Positions 7,301 through 19,688 of a DNA stretch of 64,000 nt are shown one piece after another (position 1 is the first letter of the stretch; each line of letters starts with the position of its first letter). The DNA is from Methanomassiliicoccales archaeon PtaU1.Bin124 (GTDB taxonomy: Archaea; Thermoplasmatota; Thermoplasmata; Methanomassiliicoccales; UBA472). The position numbers and the translations under genes were made by a program. The notes below the pieces were generated by a model. The model searched no databases. It had not been told where the DNA came from and saw only the letters and a program-made list of their open reading frames with translations. The stretch lies in NCBI GenBank assembly GCA_002067865.1, contig MVRC01000007.1, positions 1 to 64,000 on the forward strand, in the 5' to 3' direction.

Positions 7301-10249
7301 GTGAGCGATGTCGGCGTTGTGGTTATACTCTTTCACGTCCACGATCTCGACGTAGATGGCCACGGAACCCATCGTGCTGGGGGTCCAGTTGATGGATGCA
7401 TTGACCGCTGCTCCAATACCGATGGTGATGATGTCCTGGCCGATTATCTTCCCGCCTAAGTCCGGGTCGTCGATATAGAAGTTGATGGTCGCATTGACGG
7501 CCGGCGCCCTGCCAGTGTTCCTGACGGTGGCGGTGATGGTCATTTCCATGCCGGTCATCGCAGGAGACATACTGAAGTAGATCTCGTTGTCAGATACTGC
7601 TAGCTGGGGCAGGTCCTCCAGGACGGTGATAGTCCCGGTCAGGATGTTATTCGTCTCATCCTCCTCATTGATGTTCTTGGTCACATCAGCAGTGATGATC
7701 AGAGTGTGGATGCCTGCGATGATGTTTTTCCAAGCGATCTGGACATTGACGGATCTCCCAGCTTGGAGTTCGGTGACGGTGACATTGCCGAGGTATGTCG
7801 TCCTTCCATTGACAATATCGACGAACTGTACCTTTGTCAGCAAGGAGGCTGTGCTACCGACATTCCTCAGGGTCACATTGAGCATAGCTCCAGTATCCCC
7901 TTCGTATATCGGATTGGGCGTATATCCCAAGTTGACAAGCATCAGGTCTGGCTTATCAAGGACCAGTCCCGGTATGGTCACGTTCACGTATTGGTTCTGG
8001 GTGAGCATCTCAGGGAATGCGGCGAAGCCGATGTCTGTAACCGCTGGCGTCGTTACAGTGTACAGGACCCCGCTGACATTTCTGTAAAGTACCGTAACAC
8101 CGTATGATATCGGAGCTCTCTGGTCCCCGTTCATTGAACGAGGCATCGAGAAGGCATTGACAATCTCAGTGAGCACAGGGATCGTGGCCTGACCGAACTC
8201 GTTGGTGCGGTTGAACGTCGAGGCGGTCACATCGAGGTAGTCAAGCACCTGAATCGCTGGAGAGCTCGAAACACCGTTTGATGTATAGTAGGCGGCGGTG
8301 CTCTCTCCCAGCCTGCTCTGAAGCTGTACCGAGGTTCCATTGACAGGAGTGCCCTGAGAGTCTGTGACATTGAAGTTTGCCCAACGGTAGATATAGGTCT
8401 CTGGCTCGAGAGTTACTTCGACCCAGAGGCGATCCACGTATAGAGTTGAACCAGATCCCGCGTTGTTGATGTAGGAAATGTCAAGGGTCGATAATTGTTG
8501 TAATGACAATGAACTTCCCATCGCAGCTGCCAAGTCATACGACACCACCGTTTCTGGTAAAGCTTTCAGAGTGACCAATGTTGCATTGTCTAACGGCCAG
8601 GTGGTCGTATTCCACCGCAAATAGCTCGTAGCGGTGAATGGGGAGTCTGTATAATATCTTACATACAGTTTCGCAGATGAAATAACACCTGTTAATCCCT
8701 TGGTGTTGAAGCCATGTACGTTCAGCTGGATTCCAGCACCGACATTATAATATGAACCATCATCTGCAACCAAATTAATCAATGGTGACGGAGAGGTATC
8801 CGATGCACCTTTCACCGTTGGTGTGATGGCTATAGACGAATTCGCCGACAGGATCGGAGAGAGCCCGTTCGCGGAAGGTGTGGAACCAGTGGTCGTGGTT
8901 ATCTTGGTACCATACAGATAGGCCTGAGCTTGGTTCAGCAAGGTCAGTTTGTTGTATGGCCACATGAACGGGTTGGTCATGTTGTAGTTGTTAGCGTCGA
9001 TCTCGGAGTTGACCGCCAGGAACTGAGTGTTGCCAGCGAGCGTAATGTTGTGGTATGTGTTCAGGTTCAGCTCGATATCGACCCAGATACGGTTGACATA
9101 TACAGGCGCGGCGCGGGAGTTCGTCAGATTGACGACCGTTCCCGCCAGTTCCTGCGATGACATCAACGGCAAGGCGTACGATTTCACCTTATCCCAGCTG
9201 AACGAGGAATTCACTGCATTCCAGCTAGGGGTTATTGTGATCGTAGTGACGTTGTTGCTGCGCAGCAATTGCTGGTACCACAGCTCATCCGGCGAGGCGA
9301 CGGAGGCGAATGGATATCTGGCGTTATAATCGATTTTCAGCGTTATGCTAGTGACCTCACTTGCGCTGAAGGACATGCCAGCAATGTCGAATCCGAGTGT
9401 GGTGAACGACTGCCCGGTGTTCAGGGTGAGGTAGGCGGTGTCGTTCATTGTCAGGTCGGTCGAGTTGGTCAGGGTGGCCGTGGAAGTAGATGCCAATCCT
9501 CCCAGGACGTTGCGCTGGAAGTGATAGGTCACAGTGTTCCTGAGAGAGGTGTCCGCTGCGAACGGATAGTTGAAGTTGAACAGGTCGGAATGGGTCGAGT
9601 TGTCGCTGTTCTTATAGGTCGTCAGCAACCTCGAGTCGTAGAGCTGGACGTCGCTGGACATGAACAGCATGACCGGGGCATCGTTGAAGATGTCGGCAGG
9701 GAAGTACCTGGTATCAACGTTGCTGATGGTCTCCCCGGTTATGGTGGAGTTGCGCATGACGAGCTGGGCATCGTCGACGACGAAGTGGCCGGGGAATTTA
9801 AGGGTGGAGTTTTCGACGGTCATCACACCGCCGTTGCGTACTAACAGACCAAGCCCTGGGGCGGCCTGGTTCTGGTTTATCAGTTCGTTCGATACAGTCG
9901 AGTTGCGGATGATGAGCTGGCCGCCCTCCTCGACTGTGATATAGTACATTAGGTTCTTCACGCCTGGCTGATAGTTGCCAAGGATACGGAAGTCACAATT
10001 CTCGATCAGGACAAGTCCGCCGGCGCGGATCGTCAGGTTGTAACCCAACGATGCGATCGCCCCAGAGAATTTCAAGGTGCTTTGGGTATAGTCCTTCCCG
10101 ATGGTGACGTCAACACCACTGGCCGACGGGGTCGCACCTTGTACCGTCGACGGGAAAGTGACGAGTGCCAGTCCCAATAGGGACGACGAAATCATGCACC
10201 AAACAAGCAGAATGCTCACTATCTTAGTGTATTTATCCCCCAGATTCAT
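4388..10249 (-). CDS. Giant membrane-anchored surface protein with CARDB-like repeats and cytosolic zinc ribbons
   Basis: This 1,953-residue protein has an N-terminal signal sequence (hydrophobic core about residues 10-35, mature part starting near VQGATPSASG). The extracellular region is rich in N-x-S/T sequons. It includes beta-helix-like stretches (about 50-180 and 990-1090), about five CARDB-type beta-sandwich repeats (about 768-990 and 1273-1618) ending in motifs such as NEEDETNN and an Ig-like domain near 1618-1726. A single transmembrane helix lies at about 1730-1755 (WWMILLIVLIIVAVIII). The cytosolic tail carries two adjacent zinc ribbons (CGECGALIPENSKRCPKCG, then CSECGAW...CPECH), a charged spacer, a third ribbon (CPACGTL...CHKCG) and a basic Lys-rich end with FRKIVKR. 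Probably a surface adhesin, stalk or S-layer-associated protein that contacts cytosolic partners. The layout is seen; the role is inferred. Confidence 0.85.
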   Translation of the reverse strand: MNLGDKYTKIVSILLVWCMISSSLLGLALVTFPSTVQGATPSASGVDVTIGKDYTQSTLKFSGAIASLGYNLTIRAGGLVLIENCDFRILGNYQPGVKNLMYYITVEEGGQLIIRNSTVSNELINQNQAAPGLGLLVRNGGVMTVENSTLKFPGHFVVDDAQLVMRNSTITGETISNVDTRYFPADIFNDAPVMLFMSSDVQLYDSRLLTTYKNSDNSTHSDLFNFNYPFAADTSLRNTVTYHFQRNVLGGLASTSTATLTNSTDLTMNDTAYLTLNTGQSFTTLGFDIAGMSFSASEVTSITLKIDYNARYPFASVASPDELWYQQLLRSNNVTTITITPSWNAVNSSFSWDKVKSYALPLMSSQELAGTVVNLTNSRAAPVYVNRIWVDIELNLNTYHNITLAGNTQFLAVNSEIDANNYNMTNPFMWPYNKLTLLNQAQAYLYGTKITTTTGSTPSANGLSPILSANSSIAITPTVKGASDTSPSPLINLVADDGSYYNVGAGIQLNVHGFNTKGLTGVISSAKLYVRYYTDSPFTATSYLRWNTTTWPLDNATLVTLKALPETVVSYDLAAAMGSSLSLQQLSTLDISYINNAGSGSTLYVDRLWVEVTLEPETYIYRWANFNVTDSQGTPVNGTSVQLQSRLGESTAAYYTSNGVSSSPAIQVLDYLDVTASTFNRTNEFGQATIPVLTEIVNAFSMPRSMNGDQRAPISYGVTVLYRNVSGVLYTVTTPAVTDIGFAAFPEMLTQNQYVNVTIPGLVLDKPDLMLVNLGYTPNPIYEGDTGAMLNVTLRNVGSTASLLTKVQFVDIVNGRTTYLGNVTVTELQAGRSVNVQIAWKNIIAGIHTLIITADVTKNINEEDETNNILTGTITVLEDLPQLAVSDNEIYFSMSPAMTGMEMTITATVRNTGRAPAVNATINFYIDDPDLGGKIIGQDIITIGIGAAVNASINWTPSTMGSVAIYVEIVDVKEYNHNADIAHRSLSIGAPVGNNVIIDDPVHPMFINSARSDTHNYIVDNSTLVLNSTLFLKQDYNNQLWIVLKGTGKLVLNGGSVSSDYLLTIYLSGTANMTVYGQAQTIKAAGMVSITLDGTSTIYANGANFGYDINAPSTSHGRLVAVNTIFQVAWSKFGGYAVADLTNISVPRLTPVENAVMYHYRWIIVNTYDGTGNIPLSGVTVYLKNWTSAVTTLYAVGVSDANSRINFKALCDILTVSTTTYYGNYKVNGTYLFDNKVAQSVTDVEVSLKYYTSSLTQTNPTVAVVIPVYLTDVAIFAADVTLAPASPIRNETATISATVRNVGSQAATDVNVSFYTNATGTRVWFASRVIASLPSGQSFTLNVAWTPSTSGAEVITIIADDGRLLNESSRANNQVNKAITVLEVPHVYASGLAFYSSTGTTIITSANVDQTIRAEATVVNNGQSTATDLVVRFYVDSPTAGTLMGTATISSLSVSATTTVSINWVVKSVSGHGTFQNRTVYVVFDKYTKSTDTPVSQIFEVIDNRPDTAVVDATVIKGGLSTTSASPGESVKISFNVTNLGMTTATNAKILVNLTAGSVNYIIYNTTATLKSGETRWFNASWVVNGVSTGAYKMNVWANPDITFAEGDLANNHYVIDFTVATIVNPTITISLGGTEFKPTESIIVQGTLKSAAGLPLENTTVTVSLTDSQGFLIGNVQTTTTSSTGFFVAVLVVPSYDKTDAFVTVKLGSDPSISQSQPIKIVTPSTTAVPWWMILLIVLIIVAVIIIFSVYLYRYGLGKMVECGECGALIPENSKRCPKCGTAFETGTAKCSECGAWIPVNSTECPECHAKFLSGVNEAVEEDAYNKAMKEQYDDYVNEFRERAKVAQGAKYSEERFQEWLKTEPGFLPYGDWVRKKEEEKKAGAFPCPACGTLNPRGSTICHKCGTVFDTSATAEEKPRTFRKIVKRSSEKKTVKKEDQEPTEEQKPPEQQ

Positions 10250-10276
10250 CAGCCCACCCGAGAACTTCGTGTAATA

Positions 10277-10307
10277 GGATTAAATAAACTAATCCGATAT
10301 AAAATAC
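10277..10307 (-). promoter_or_regulatory. Promoter and possible operator of the giant surface-protein gene
   Basis: On the minus strand a TATA-like element (GTATTTTATATC, complement of 10296-10307) is followed directly by a perfect inverted repeat, GGATTA - 7 nt - TAATCC (10277-10295). The expected start site is near 10276, about 27 nt before the start codon at 10249. A repeat placed between TATA box and start site is where archaeal repressors often bind. The operator role is inferred. Confidence 0.5.
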
Positions 10308-10373
10308 ATTGTCTTATTTTTAAATTATTTTTACCATTAAATAATTTATTTCGATAATATTGTGGATTAAACG

Positions 10374-10381
10374 AAAAAAAA
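10374..10381 (-). terminator. Oligo-T terminator after the coiled-coil zinc-ribbon gene
   Basis: Eight consecutive A residues on the plus strand give eight T residues on the minus strand, 25 bp after the stop of the gene ending at 10406. This suggests the giant gene downstream is transcribed from its own promoter. Confidence 0.45.
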
Positions 10382-10405
10382 GGGTTAGAAAAAGGTCATC
10401 CGCGC

Positions 10406-11494
10406 CTATCTTCGCTTGATGATCTTCCTTATCGAGACCGATTTCTTGACCTCGCCGGCCTTGTGATCCTCTTCCCCTTCTGCGGGAGTCTCGGCAGGTT
10501 TCTGTTCCTGCACCGGGGCTGGCTCTGGCTCAGGTTCGTGGACCGGTTCAGGCTCAGGGGCCGGGGCCGCCTTCTTCTGCAAGGCCTCTTTGATGTTCAC
10601 ACCGCACGCCCAACAGGTTACGGCACCGCCGTCGATCAATGTTGCACAGTTGGGGCAGCTGATCTCTTCCACTGGCTTGGGCCTCTCCACCACAGGCTGC
10701 GGCTTCGGTTCCTCCGCCGCGACCTCTGGCTTGGGCTCCTCCTTCACCTCTGGCCTTGGTTCGGGGACATAGGTCTTGGGTGGTTCAGCCGTCTCCACGA
10801 CCAGCTTCGGAGCCTCGACCTTCATCTCCTCCTTGGCGACCTTGATCGTACGGCCATTGGTGCGGTTATTACCGATGGCCTTCTCCCTGTCCTGCAGGGT
10901 GCGCTCCCATTCCACCAGGCGCTTCTGTTGCTCGATCATGATGCGCTTGTTGTTCGCCACGCCCTCTCCCTGCTCCTCCACGACCTTGGCCTTGGCCAGA
11001 AGCTCCTCACGGCGGGCTGTGGTCTCTTCCAGTATGCGGCGGACCTGGGTCTCCTCTTGAAGTAATCGTTCTTCGAACTGGGTCAGCTTCTGCATGGATT
11101 CCTTGGCCTTGGCCTCGTGCTGGGAACTGGCCTCAGTTAGCCTGACGATATCGGCCTCCTGCGCTGCCAGCTCCTCCTGTCGCTTTTCCACGAAGGCCTT
11201 GTCCCGGTGCAGCTGCTCGATCATCTCGGCCAGCTCCGATTCCTTGGCAGTGACGTCCTTTTCCTTGGCGGAGATCTGCTCCACGGCGGCGTTGACATCG
11301 GCCTCCTTCTTGGCCAGATGGGTCTCGCGCTCGTTCAGCTTGTGCCGCAGCTCGCTCATCTCGCGCTCGTCGCTCTGCAGCTTCTGCTCCCGCGCGTCCA
11401 GCTCGTCGCGGCGCTCCTTCAGGTCCTTCTCCTGGACCTTGATCTTGTCTTTGAACTCCTCGATGACCTGCCAGATCGGAACTTCGTCTGCCAT
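10406..11494 (-). CDS. Coiled-coil zinc-ribbon protein
   Basis: The start is set at ATG 11494 (MADEVPIWQV), preceded by AAAGGTGAG at proper spacing; a GTG nine bases upstream would overlap that ribosome-binding site. The 362-residue product has a long Glu/Lys/Arg-rich coiled coil (about residues 8-210), a Pro/Glu-rich linker, one zinc ribbon (CPNCATL...CWACG, about 280-300), a second acidic Pro-rich linker and a basic end, IRKIIKRR. That end resembles FRKIVKR near the C-terminus of the giant surface protein, the next gene downstream. The gene follows a KaiC-like ATPase by 23 bp, so the two are probably co-transcribed. No enzymatic motif is seen. A cytosolic scaffold linking the ATPase to the surface protein is my inference. 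Confidence 0.8.
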   Translation of the reverse strand: MADEVPIWQVIEEFKDKIKVQEKDLKERRDELDAREQKLQSDEREMSELRHKLNERETHLAKKEADVNAAVEQISAKEKDVTAKESELAEMIEQLHRDKAFVEKRQEELAAQEADIVRLTEASSQHEAKAKESMQKLTQFEERLLQEETQVRRILEETTARREELLAKAKVVEEQGEGVANNKRIMIEQQKRLVEWERTLQDREKAIGNNRTNGRTIKVAKEEMKVEAPKLVVETAEPPKTYVPEPRPEVKEEPKPEVAAEEPKPQPVVERPKPVEEISCPNCATLIDGGAVTCWACGVNIKEALQKKAAPAPEPEPVHEPEPEPAPVQEQKPAETPAEGEEDHKAGEVKKSVSIRKIIKRR

Positions 11495-11517
11495 AGAACT
11501 CACCTTTGAGCCCCGGC

Positions 11518-12219
11518 CTAGGCCAGGGTCGGGCCTAATACTATAAGGCCCTTGTCGCCAACCTCCAACGTGTGGCGTTCCATGCTGTGCTCAGTTGCAC
11601 GCATCTTTTCTACCCTGACATATCGGACCAGCTTTCCCCGGGTCCTGTCGAGACCGAGCTCGATGATGCCGTCCACCAAGAATCCTTCGTTGCCGAGCAG
11701 GTCCGACGGGGTGCCAGGCACCCTCTCCATGACGATGAACGTGATGAGATTGTAATCGCGCAGGGTCTTGAAGAAATAGAACATCTTCTTCCTCATCCCC
11801 TTGGCGTCGTCCATCAGGGAATAGAGCGCGCCCAGCGAGTCCAGCGTGAAGACGGTGAACTTGTCCCCGTGCTTCTTCTTGTAATAATGGATCATCTGGG
11901 TGATGAACTGCACATAGTCGGTAGGGTCATCGACATCGACGATCTCGTCCAGCTCGCGCAGGTCTGTGAAGTCCGAGATCTCCATGGTCTCGGCCATCTT
12001 GATGTTCAGGCTCTTCATGTTGCGGATGTGGCTGTCAGCCGATTCCTCCAATGTGACGTAGAGGCCGAACTCACCCGTCTTCTCCAGGTAGTTCGTCATC
12101 AGGGAGTAGCAGAAGCTGGTCTTCATGGAGCCAGGAGGTCCGGTGATCAATACCACCTTGGGAGCCTCGATGTCAGTGCGGAAGACCTTGTCCAGCCCTT
12201 GTATCGAATTACGGAACAC
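11518..12219 (-). CDS. KaiC/RecA-superfamily ATPase
   Basis: This 233-residue single RecA-like domain has Walker A ITGPPGSMKTSF (about residues 26-36), the LYVTLEES segment typical of KaiC-like proteins, and Walker B FTLDSLGALYSL (about 122-133). Archaeal KaiC-like proteins (including ArlH of the archaellum) act as ATP-dependent regulators rather than recombinases. The start is a GTG with GGTGGTG about ten bases upstream. It is followed by the coiled-coil zinc-ribbon gene and then the giant surface protein, which suggests a regulatory or assembly role at the surface. It is more distantly related to the KaiC-fold pair at 47.7-49.0 kb. A TATA-like AAGTATAATAAG lies upstream on the minus strand near 12265. 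Confidence 0.85.
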   Translation of the reverse strand: MFRNSIQGLDKVFRTDIEAPKVVLITGPPGSMKTSFCYSLMTNYLEKTGEFGLYVTLEESADSHIRNMKSLNIKMAETMEISDFTDLRELDEIVDVDDPTDYVQFITQMIHYYKKKHGDKFTVFTLDSLGALYSLMDDAKGMRKKMFYFFKTLRDYNLITFIVMERVPGTPSDLLGNEGFLVDGIIELGLDRTRGKLVRYVRVEKMRATEHSMERHTLEVGDKGLIVLGPTLA

Positions 12220-12310
12220 TATCTGACACCACCAGTGTGATTCTGCGTTCTATCGGCACATTTGCTTATTATACTTTTGTCGCTGACTTTCATCTGGTGA
12301 TACCAAGCGG

Positions 12311-14899
12311 TCATTGCGCCTCTGGGTCGTTCTGCTCTGCGACCAGCACATCGCCCTTCGACTCTGCCTGCTCCACCGCCTTCTCCGCCGCCAGACCGGC
12401 CAATCTGGCCAAGGCGATGACCTTGTCGTCCTCGCGTAGCTTCATGATGCGCACGCCCACGGCGTTCCTGCCGGTCTTGCGTATCTCTGACGCGCGGATG
12501 CGCTGCACGTTGCTGGACTTCGATGCCACCACCAGCTCGTCATCGTCCTCTACCTCGATCACCTTGACGACCTTACGGCCGCTCTCGTCGGTGCGGATGG
12601 TTATGACGCCCTTCCCGCCACGGTTGGTCTTGCGGTACACATCATGCTCGTCGGTAGGCTCCCACTTTCCGACCGGAGTGATCTTGCCATAACCGTTCTC
12701 GGTGATGGTCAGCAGCTGAGACTGCGGGGTGACGATGGCCATCGAGACCACCTCGTCGCCCTCGTCCATGCGAATGCCTATGACACCATGGGCCGGACGA
12801 CCCATCGGACGCACCTGGTTCTCCTCGAATCGAGCGGCCTGACCGTCCTTTGTGGCCAGGATGATCTCCTTCGTTCCGTCGGTGATCATCACGTCGACCA
12901 GCTCGTCCTCCTCTTCCAACCCGACCGCGATGATGCCGCAGGAGCGGATGTTGGCATACGCCTGTAGCTCGGTCTTCTTGATGATGCCCTTCTTGGTGGC
13001 GAAGACCAGGTACTTCTCCCCGCCGATGTCGGCCACCGGTATGGTCGTCATGATCTTCTCGCCCTCCTCCAGCCTGGGAAGGAGGTTGACGATGGCCTTT
13101 CCCTTCGACTGGCGCGAGCCGACCGGCAGCTTGTACGCCTTCAGCACATAGACCTTGCCCTTGTTGGTGAAGAACATGAGGTGGTTGTGCGTCAGCGTCA
13201 CGAACATGTCGGTGACGAAGTCCTCCTCCTTTGTCTCCATGCCAGACAGGCCGATGCCGCCGCGGCGCTGCTGTTTGTAGGTGTCCAGCGGCACGCGCTT
13301 GATGTAACCGTCCTGGGTGACCATGACCACCATGTCCTCGTTGGGGATGAGGTCCTCGTCCTCCATGTCCCTGGCGTCGGCCACGATCTCGGTCTTGCGC
13401 TCATCGCCATACTTGGACTTGAGCTCCAGCGCCTCATCCTTGATGATGGCGATGACCCTTGACTCGTTGGCGAGGATGTCCAGCAGGTCTGCGATGAGCT
13501 TCTCCAGCTCCTGGAACTCCTCGCGCAGCGATTCTATCTCCAGGCCGGTCAACTTCTGCAGACGCATGTCCAGGATGGCCTTGGCCTGCTCCTCGTCGAT
13601 CTCGAAGCGAGCCATGAGCCCGTTCCTCGCCTCCTCGGAGGTCTGGGCGGACCGGATGATGCGCAGCGTGTCGTCGATCGCATCGACCGCCTTGATGAGC
13701 GCGATGAGTATGTGCTCCCTCTTCCTGGCCTGGGCCAGGTCGTACTTGGTGCGGCGCACGACGATGTCCTTGCGGTAAAGGATGTAATGCTCCAGCAGCT
13801 CCTTGAGCGTAAGCACCCGCGGTTCATTATTTACCAACGCGATGTTGATGACACCGAAGGTGGTTTCCATCTGGGTCTGCTTGAAGAGATGGTTGAGCAC
13901 TATCTCTGGCATGACGTCGCGGCGCAGCTCGATGACGATGCGCATTCCGTCCCTGTCGGACTCGTCGCGCAGGTCGGTGATGCCGTCGATCTTCTTGTCC
14001 TTGACTAGGTCAGCGATCGATTCGATCAGCTTGGCCTTGTTCACCTGGTAGGGGATCTGATCGGCAATGATCCTGGTCTTGCCGTCCTTCTCCTCGAGGA
14101 AGGTCCTGGCACGCACGCGCAGACGGCCCCGGCCGGTCTGGTACGCTTCCATGATGCCGCCTATCCCGGCGATCGTGCCGCCCGTGGGGAAGTCCGGTCC
14201 CTTGATGAACTGCATGATGTCCGATATCTCGGCCTGAGGGTTGTCCAGTAAGTGGACGATCGCGTCCACGACCTCGTTCAGGTTGTGCGGCGGCATGTTG
14301 GTGGCCATGCCCACCGCGATGCCCGCCGTCCCATTGACAAGCAGATTGGGAAGCCTGGACGGGAGCGTCTCTGGCTCCTTCAGGCTGCCATCGAAGTTGT
14401 CGACGAAGTTGACCGTTTCCTTATCGATGTCGGCCAGCATCTCCTCGGCCGCCTTCTTCAAGCGGCATTCGGTGTAACGCATCGCCGCAGCTTCATCGCC
14501 GTCCACGGAACCGAAGTTACCTTGGCCGTCGACCAGCGTGTAGCGCAAGGAGAAGTCCTGGGCCATGCGGACCAAGGCGTCATATACGGCGGTGTCGCCG
14601 TGCGGGTGATAACGACCGAGCGTGTCACCGACGACCCTGGCGCTCTTCTTGTGAGGCTTGTTGGACGCCAGTCCGAGCTCGGACATGGCGTAGAGTATGC
14701 GGCGGTGCACCGGTTTGAGACCGTCACGCACATCTGGTAATGCACGCCCGACTATGACGCTCATGGCGTAGTCGATGTAACATTTCTTCATCTCCGTCTC
14801 GATCGGCCGGGTGACGACCTTGTGGGATCCCTGTGCCGGCTGAACCTCCGGAGCGTTCTGAGGCGTTTCGACTGGCTGGTTGTTGTTCTCGTCTGCCAT
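12311..14899 (-). CDS. gyrA: DNA gyrase subunit A
   Basis: GyrA breaks and rejoins DNA through a catalytic tyrosine, here in [13 protein letters not shown]. The 862-residue product has the winged-helix/tower breakage-reunion domain (about 30-500), then a six-bladed beta-pinwheel C-terminal domain opened by a GyrA box variant, [10 protein letters not shown]. The GyrA box and full pinwheel support gyrase (negative supercoiling) over topoisomerase IV. The start is set at ATG 14899, preceded by GAGGTGA; a GTG nine bases upstream overlaps that site. It lies 10 bp after the gyrB stop, in one operon with gyrB. Gyrase in archaea is considered a bacterial acquisition ancestral to several euryarchaeal groups, consistent with Thermoplasmatota. 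N-terminal residues 1-30 are Gln/Asn/Pro-rich and poorly conserved. Confidence 0.97.
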   Translation of the reverse strand: MADENNNQPVETPQNAPEVQPAQGSHKVVTRPIETEMKKCYIDYAMSVIVGRALPDVRDGLKPVHRRILYAMSELGLASNKPHKKSARVVGDTLGRYHPHGDTAVYDALVRMAQDFSLRYTLVDGQGNFGSVDGDEAAAMRYTECRLKKAAEEMLADIDKETVNFVDNFDGSLKEPETLPSRLPNLLVNGTAGIAVGMATNMPPHNLNEVVDAIVHLLDNPQAEISDIMQFIKGPDFPTGGTIAGIGGIMEAYQTGRGRLRVRARTFLEEKDGKTRIIADQIPYQVNKAKLIESIADLVKDKKIDGITDLRDESDRDGMRIVIELRRDVMPEIVLNHLFKQTQMETTFGVINIALVNNEPRVLTLKELLEHYILYRKDIVVRRTKYDLAQARKREHILIALIKAVDAIDDTLRIIRSAQTSEEARNGLMARFEIDEEQAKAILDMRLQKLTGLEIESLREEFQELEKLIADLLDILANESRVIAIIKDEALELKSKYGDERKTEIVADARDMEDEDLIPNEDMVVMVTQDGYIKRVPLDTYKQQRRGGIGLSGMETKEEDFVTDMFVTLTHNHLMFFTNKGKVYVLKAYKLPVGSRQSKGKAIVNLLPRLEEGEKIMTTIPVADIGGEKYLVFATKKGIIKKTELQAYANIRSCGIIAVGLEEEDELVDVMITDGTKEIILATKDGQAARFEENQVRPMGRPAHGVIGIRMDEGDEVVSMAIVTPQSQLLTITENGYGKITPVGKWEPTDEHDVYRKTNRGGKGVITIRTDESGRKVVKVIEVEDDDELVVASKSSNVQRIRASEIRKTGRNAVGVRIMKLREDDKVIALARLAGLAAEKAVEQAESKGDVLVAEQNDPEAQ

Positions 14900-14909
14900 C
14901 TTGTTCACC

Positions 14910-18416
<3,507 letters not shown>

Positions 18417-19688
18417 ATGACATTGATGCAACGTGCCCGGTCGACCGTGACGGATGAGATAGGAGCGGTGGCCAAGGCGGAGGGAGTCGAGCCTGAACTG
18501 CTGCGCCGTCGTGTGGCCAGCGGGCGCGTCGTCATACCTATGAACCCGATCCACGCTTGCAGGCCTTGTGGGATCGGAGAGGGGCTGGGCGTCAAGGTCA
18601 ACGTGAACATCGGCACATCAAAGGACCTCGTGGATGTCGAAGGCGAGCTGGAGAAGGCCCGCCTGGCCATGAAGTACGGGGCCGATGCGCTGATGGACCT
18701 CAGCACCGGCGGGGACATCGATGCCATTCGCCGTCGCATCATCAAGGAGGTCGACATCCCCATCGGTACCGTGCCCATCTACCAGGCCGGGCTCAAGGCC
18801 GCACGGGAGAGCGCCGTGGTGGACATGACCGAGGATGACATGTTCAACGGCATCGAAAAGCACGCCAAGGACGGCGTCGATTTCATGACGGTGCATTGCG
18901 GCATCACCAGGCAGACGGTGGAGAGCCTGAAACGATCGCAGCGCATCACCGATGTGGTCTCGCGCGGCGGCTCGTTCCTGGTGGCCTGGATCATCCACAA
19001 CGAGCAGGAGAACCCGCTGTACCAGAACTTCGATTATTTACTGGACATGGCAAGGAAGTATGATTTCACGCTGAGCCTGGGCGATGGATTGAGGCCTGGG
19101 TGCCTCCATGATGCCACTGACAGGGCCCAGGTCCATGAGCTCATCACCTTGGGCGAGCTTGTCCACCGCTCCCGAAGGGCGGGGGTGCAGGCGATGGTGG
19201 AGGGGCCTGGTCACGTCCCAATGGACCAGATCGAGGCAAATGTGAAGCTGGAGAAGACGGTCTGCGAGGGCGCGCCCTTCTATGTCCTGGGACCGCTGGT
19301 GACCGATATTGCGCCGGGGTACGATCACATCACCGGTGCCATCGGCGGTGCCATCGCCGCCCGTGCCGGCGCAGATTTCCTTTGCTATGTGACACCGGCG
19401 GAGCATCTCTGCCTGCCGGACAAGGCAGATGTTCTGGAAGGTCTCATCGCCAGCAAGATAGCCGCCCATGCCGCGGACATCGCCGCAGGAAGGGGAATGC
19501 AGCGGGACGACCGTATGGCGCAGGCCAGGAAGGACCTTGACTGGGAGGCGATGTTCCGCGAGGCCATCGACCCTGAGAAGGCCAGGCGGTACCGTGCAAG
19601 GGGCCACAACGAGGATTCACAGGGCTGTTCCATGTGCGGCGATGTCTGCGCGATCAAGATCGTCGCTGAGCACCTGAAGAAGAAGTGA
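18417..19688 (+). CDS. thiC: Phosphomethylpyrimidine synthase ThiC
   Basis: ThiC converts aminoimidazole ribotide to hydroxymethylpyrimidine phosphate, the pyrimidine moiety of thiamine, by radical SAM chemistry. The 423-residue product shows the family core (MNPIHACRPCGIGEGL, NVNIGTS, DALMDLSTGGD, PIGTVPIYQA, EGPGHVP, GPLVTDIAPGYDHI, FLCYVTPAEHL). The C-terminal iron-sulfur motif reads GCSMCGDVCAIK, a Cys-x2-Cys-x4-Cys pattern (CSMCGDVC here gives C-x2-C-x3-C). Archaeal ThiC is often this short form. I start at ATG 18417; TTG 18414 is also possible. It stands alone, about 10 kb from thiM-thiE, and converges with the downstream zinc-ribbon gene. Confidence 0.96.
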   Translation: MTLMQRARSTVTDEIGAVAKAEGVEPELLRRRVASGRVVIPMNPIHACRPCGIGEGLGVKVNVNIGTSKDLVDVEGELEKARLAMKYGADALMDLSTGGDIDAIRRRIIKEVDIPIGTVPIYQAGLKAARESAVVDMTEDDMFNGIEKHAKDGVDFMTVHCGITRQTVESLKRSQRITDVVSRGGSFLVAWIIHNEQENPLYQNFDYLLDMARKYDFTLSLGDGLRPGCLHDATDRAQVHELITLGELVHRSRRAGVQAMVEGPGHVPMDQIEANVKLEKTVCEGAPFYVLGPLVTDIAPGYDHITGAIGGAIAARAGADFLCYVTPAEHLCLPDKADVLEGLIASKIAAHAADIAAGRGMQRDDRMAQARKDLDWEAMFREAIDPEKARRYRARGHNEDSQGCSMCGDVCAIKIVAEHLKKK

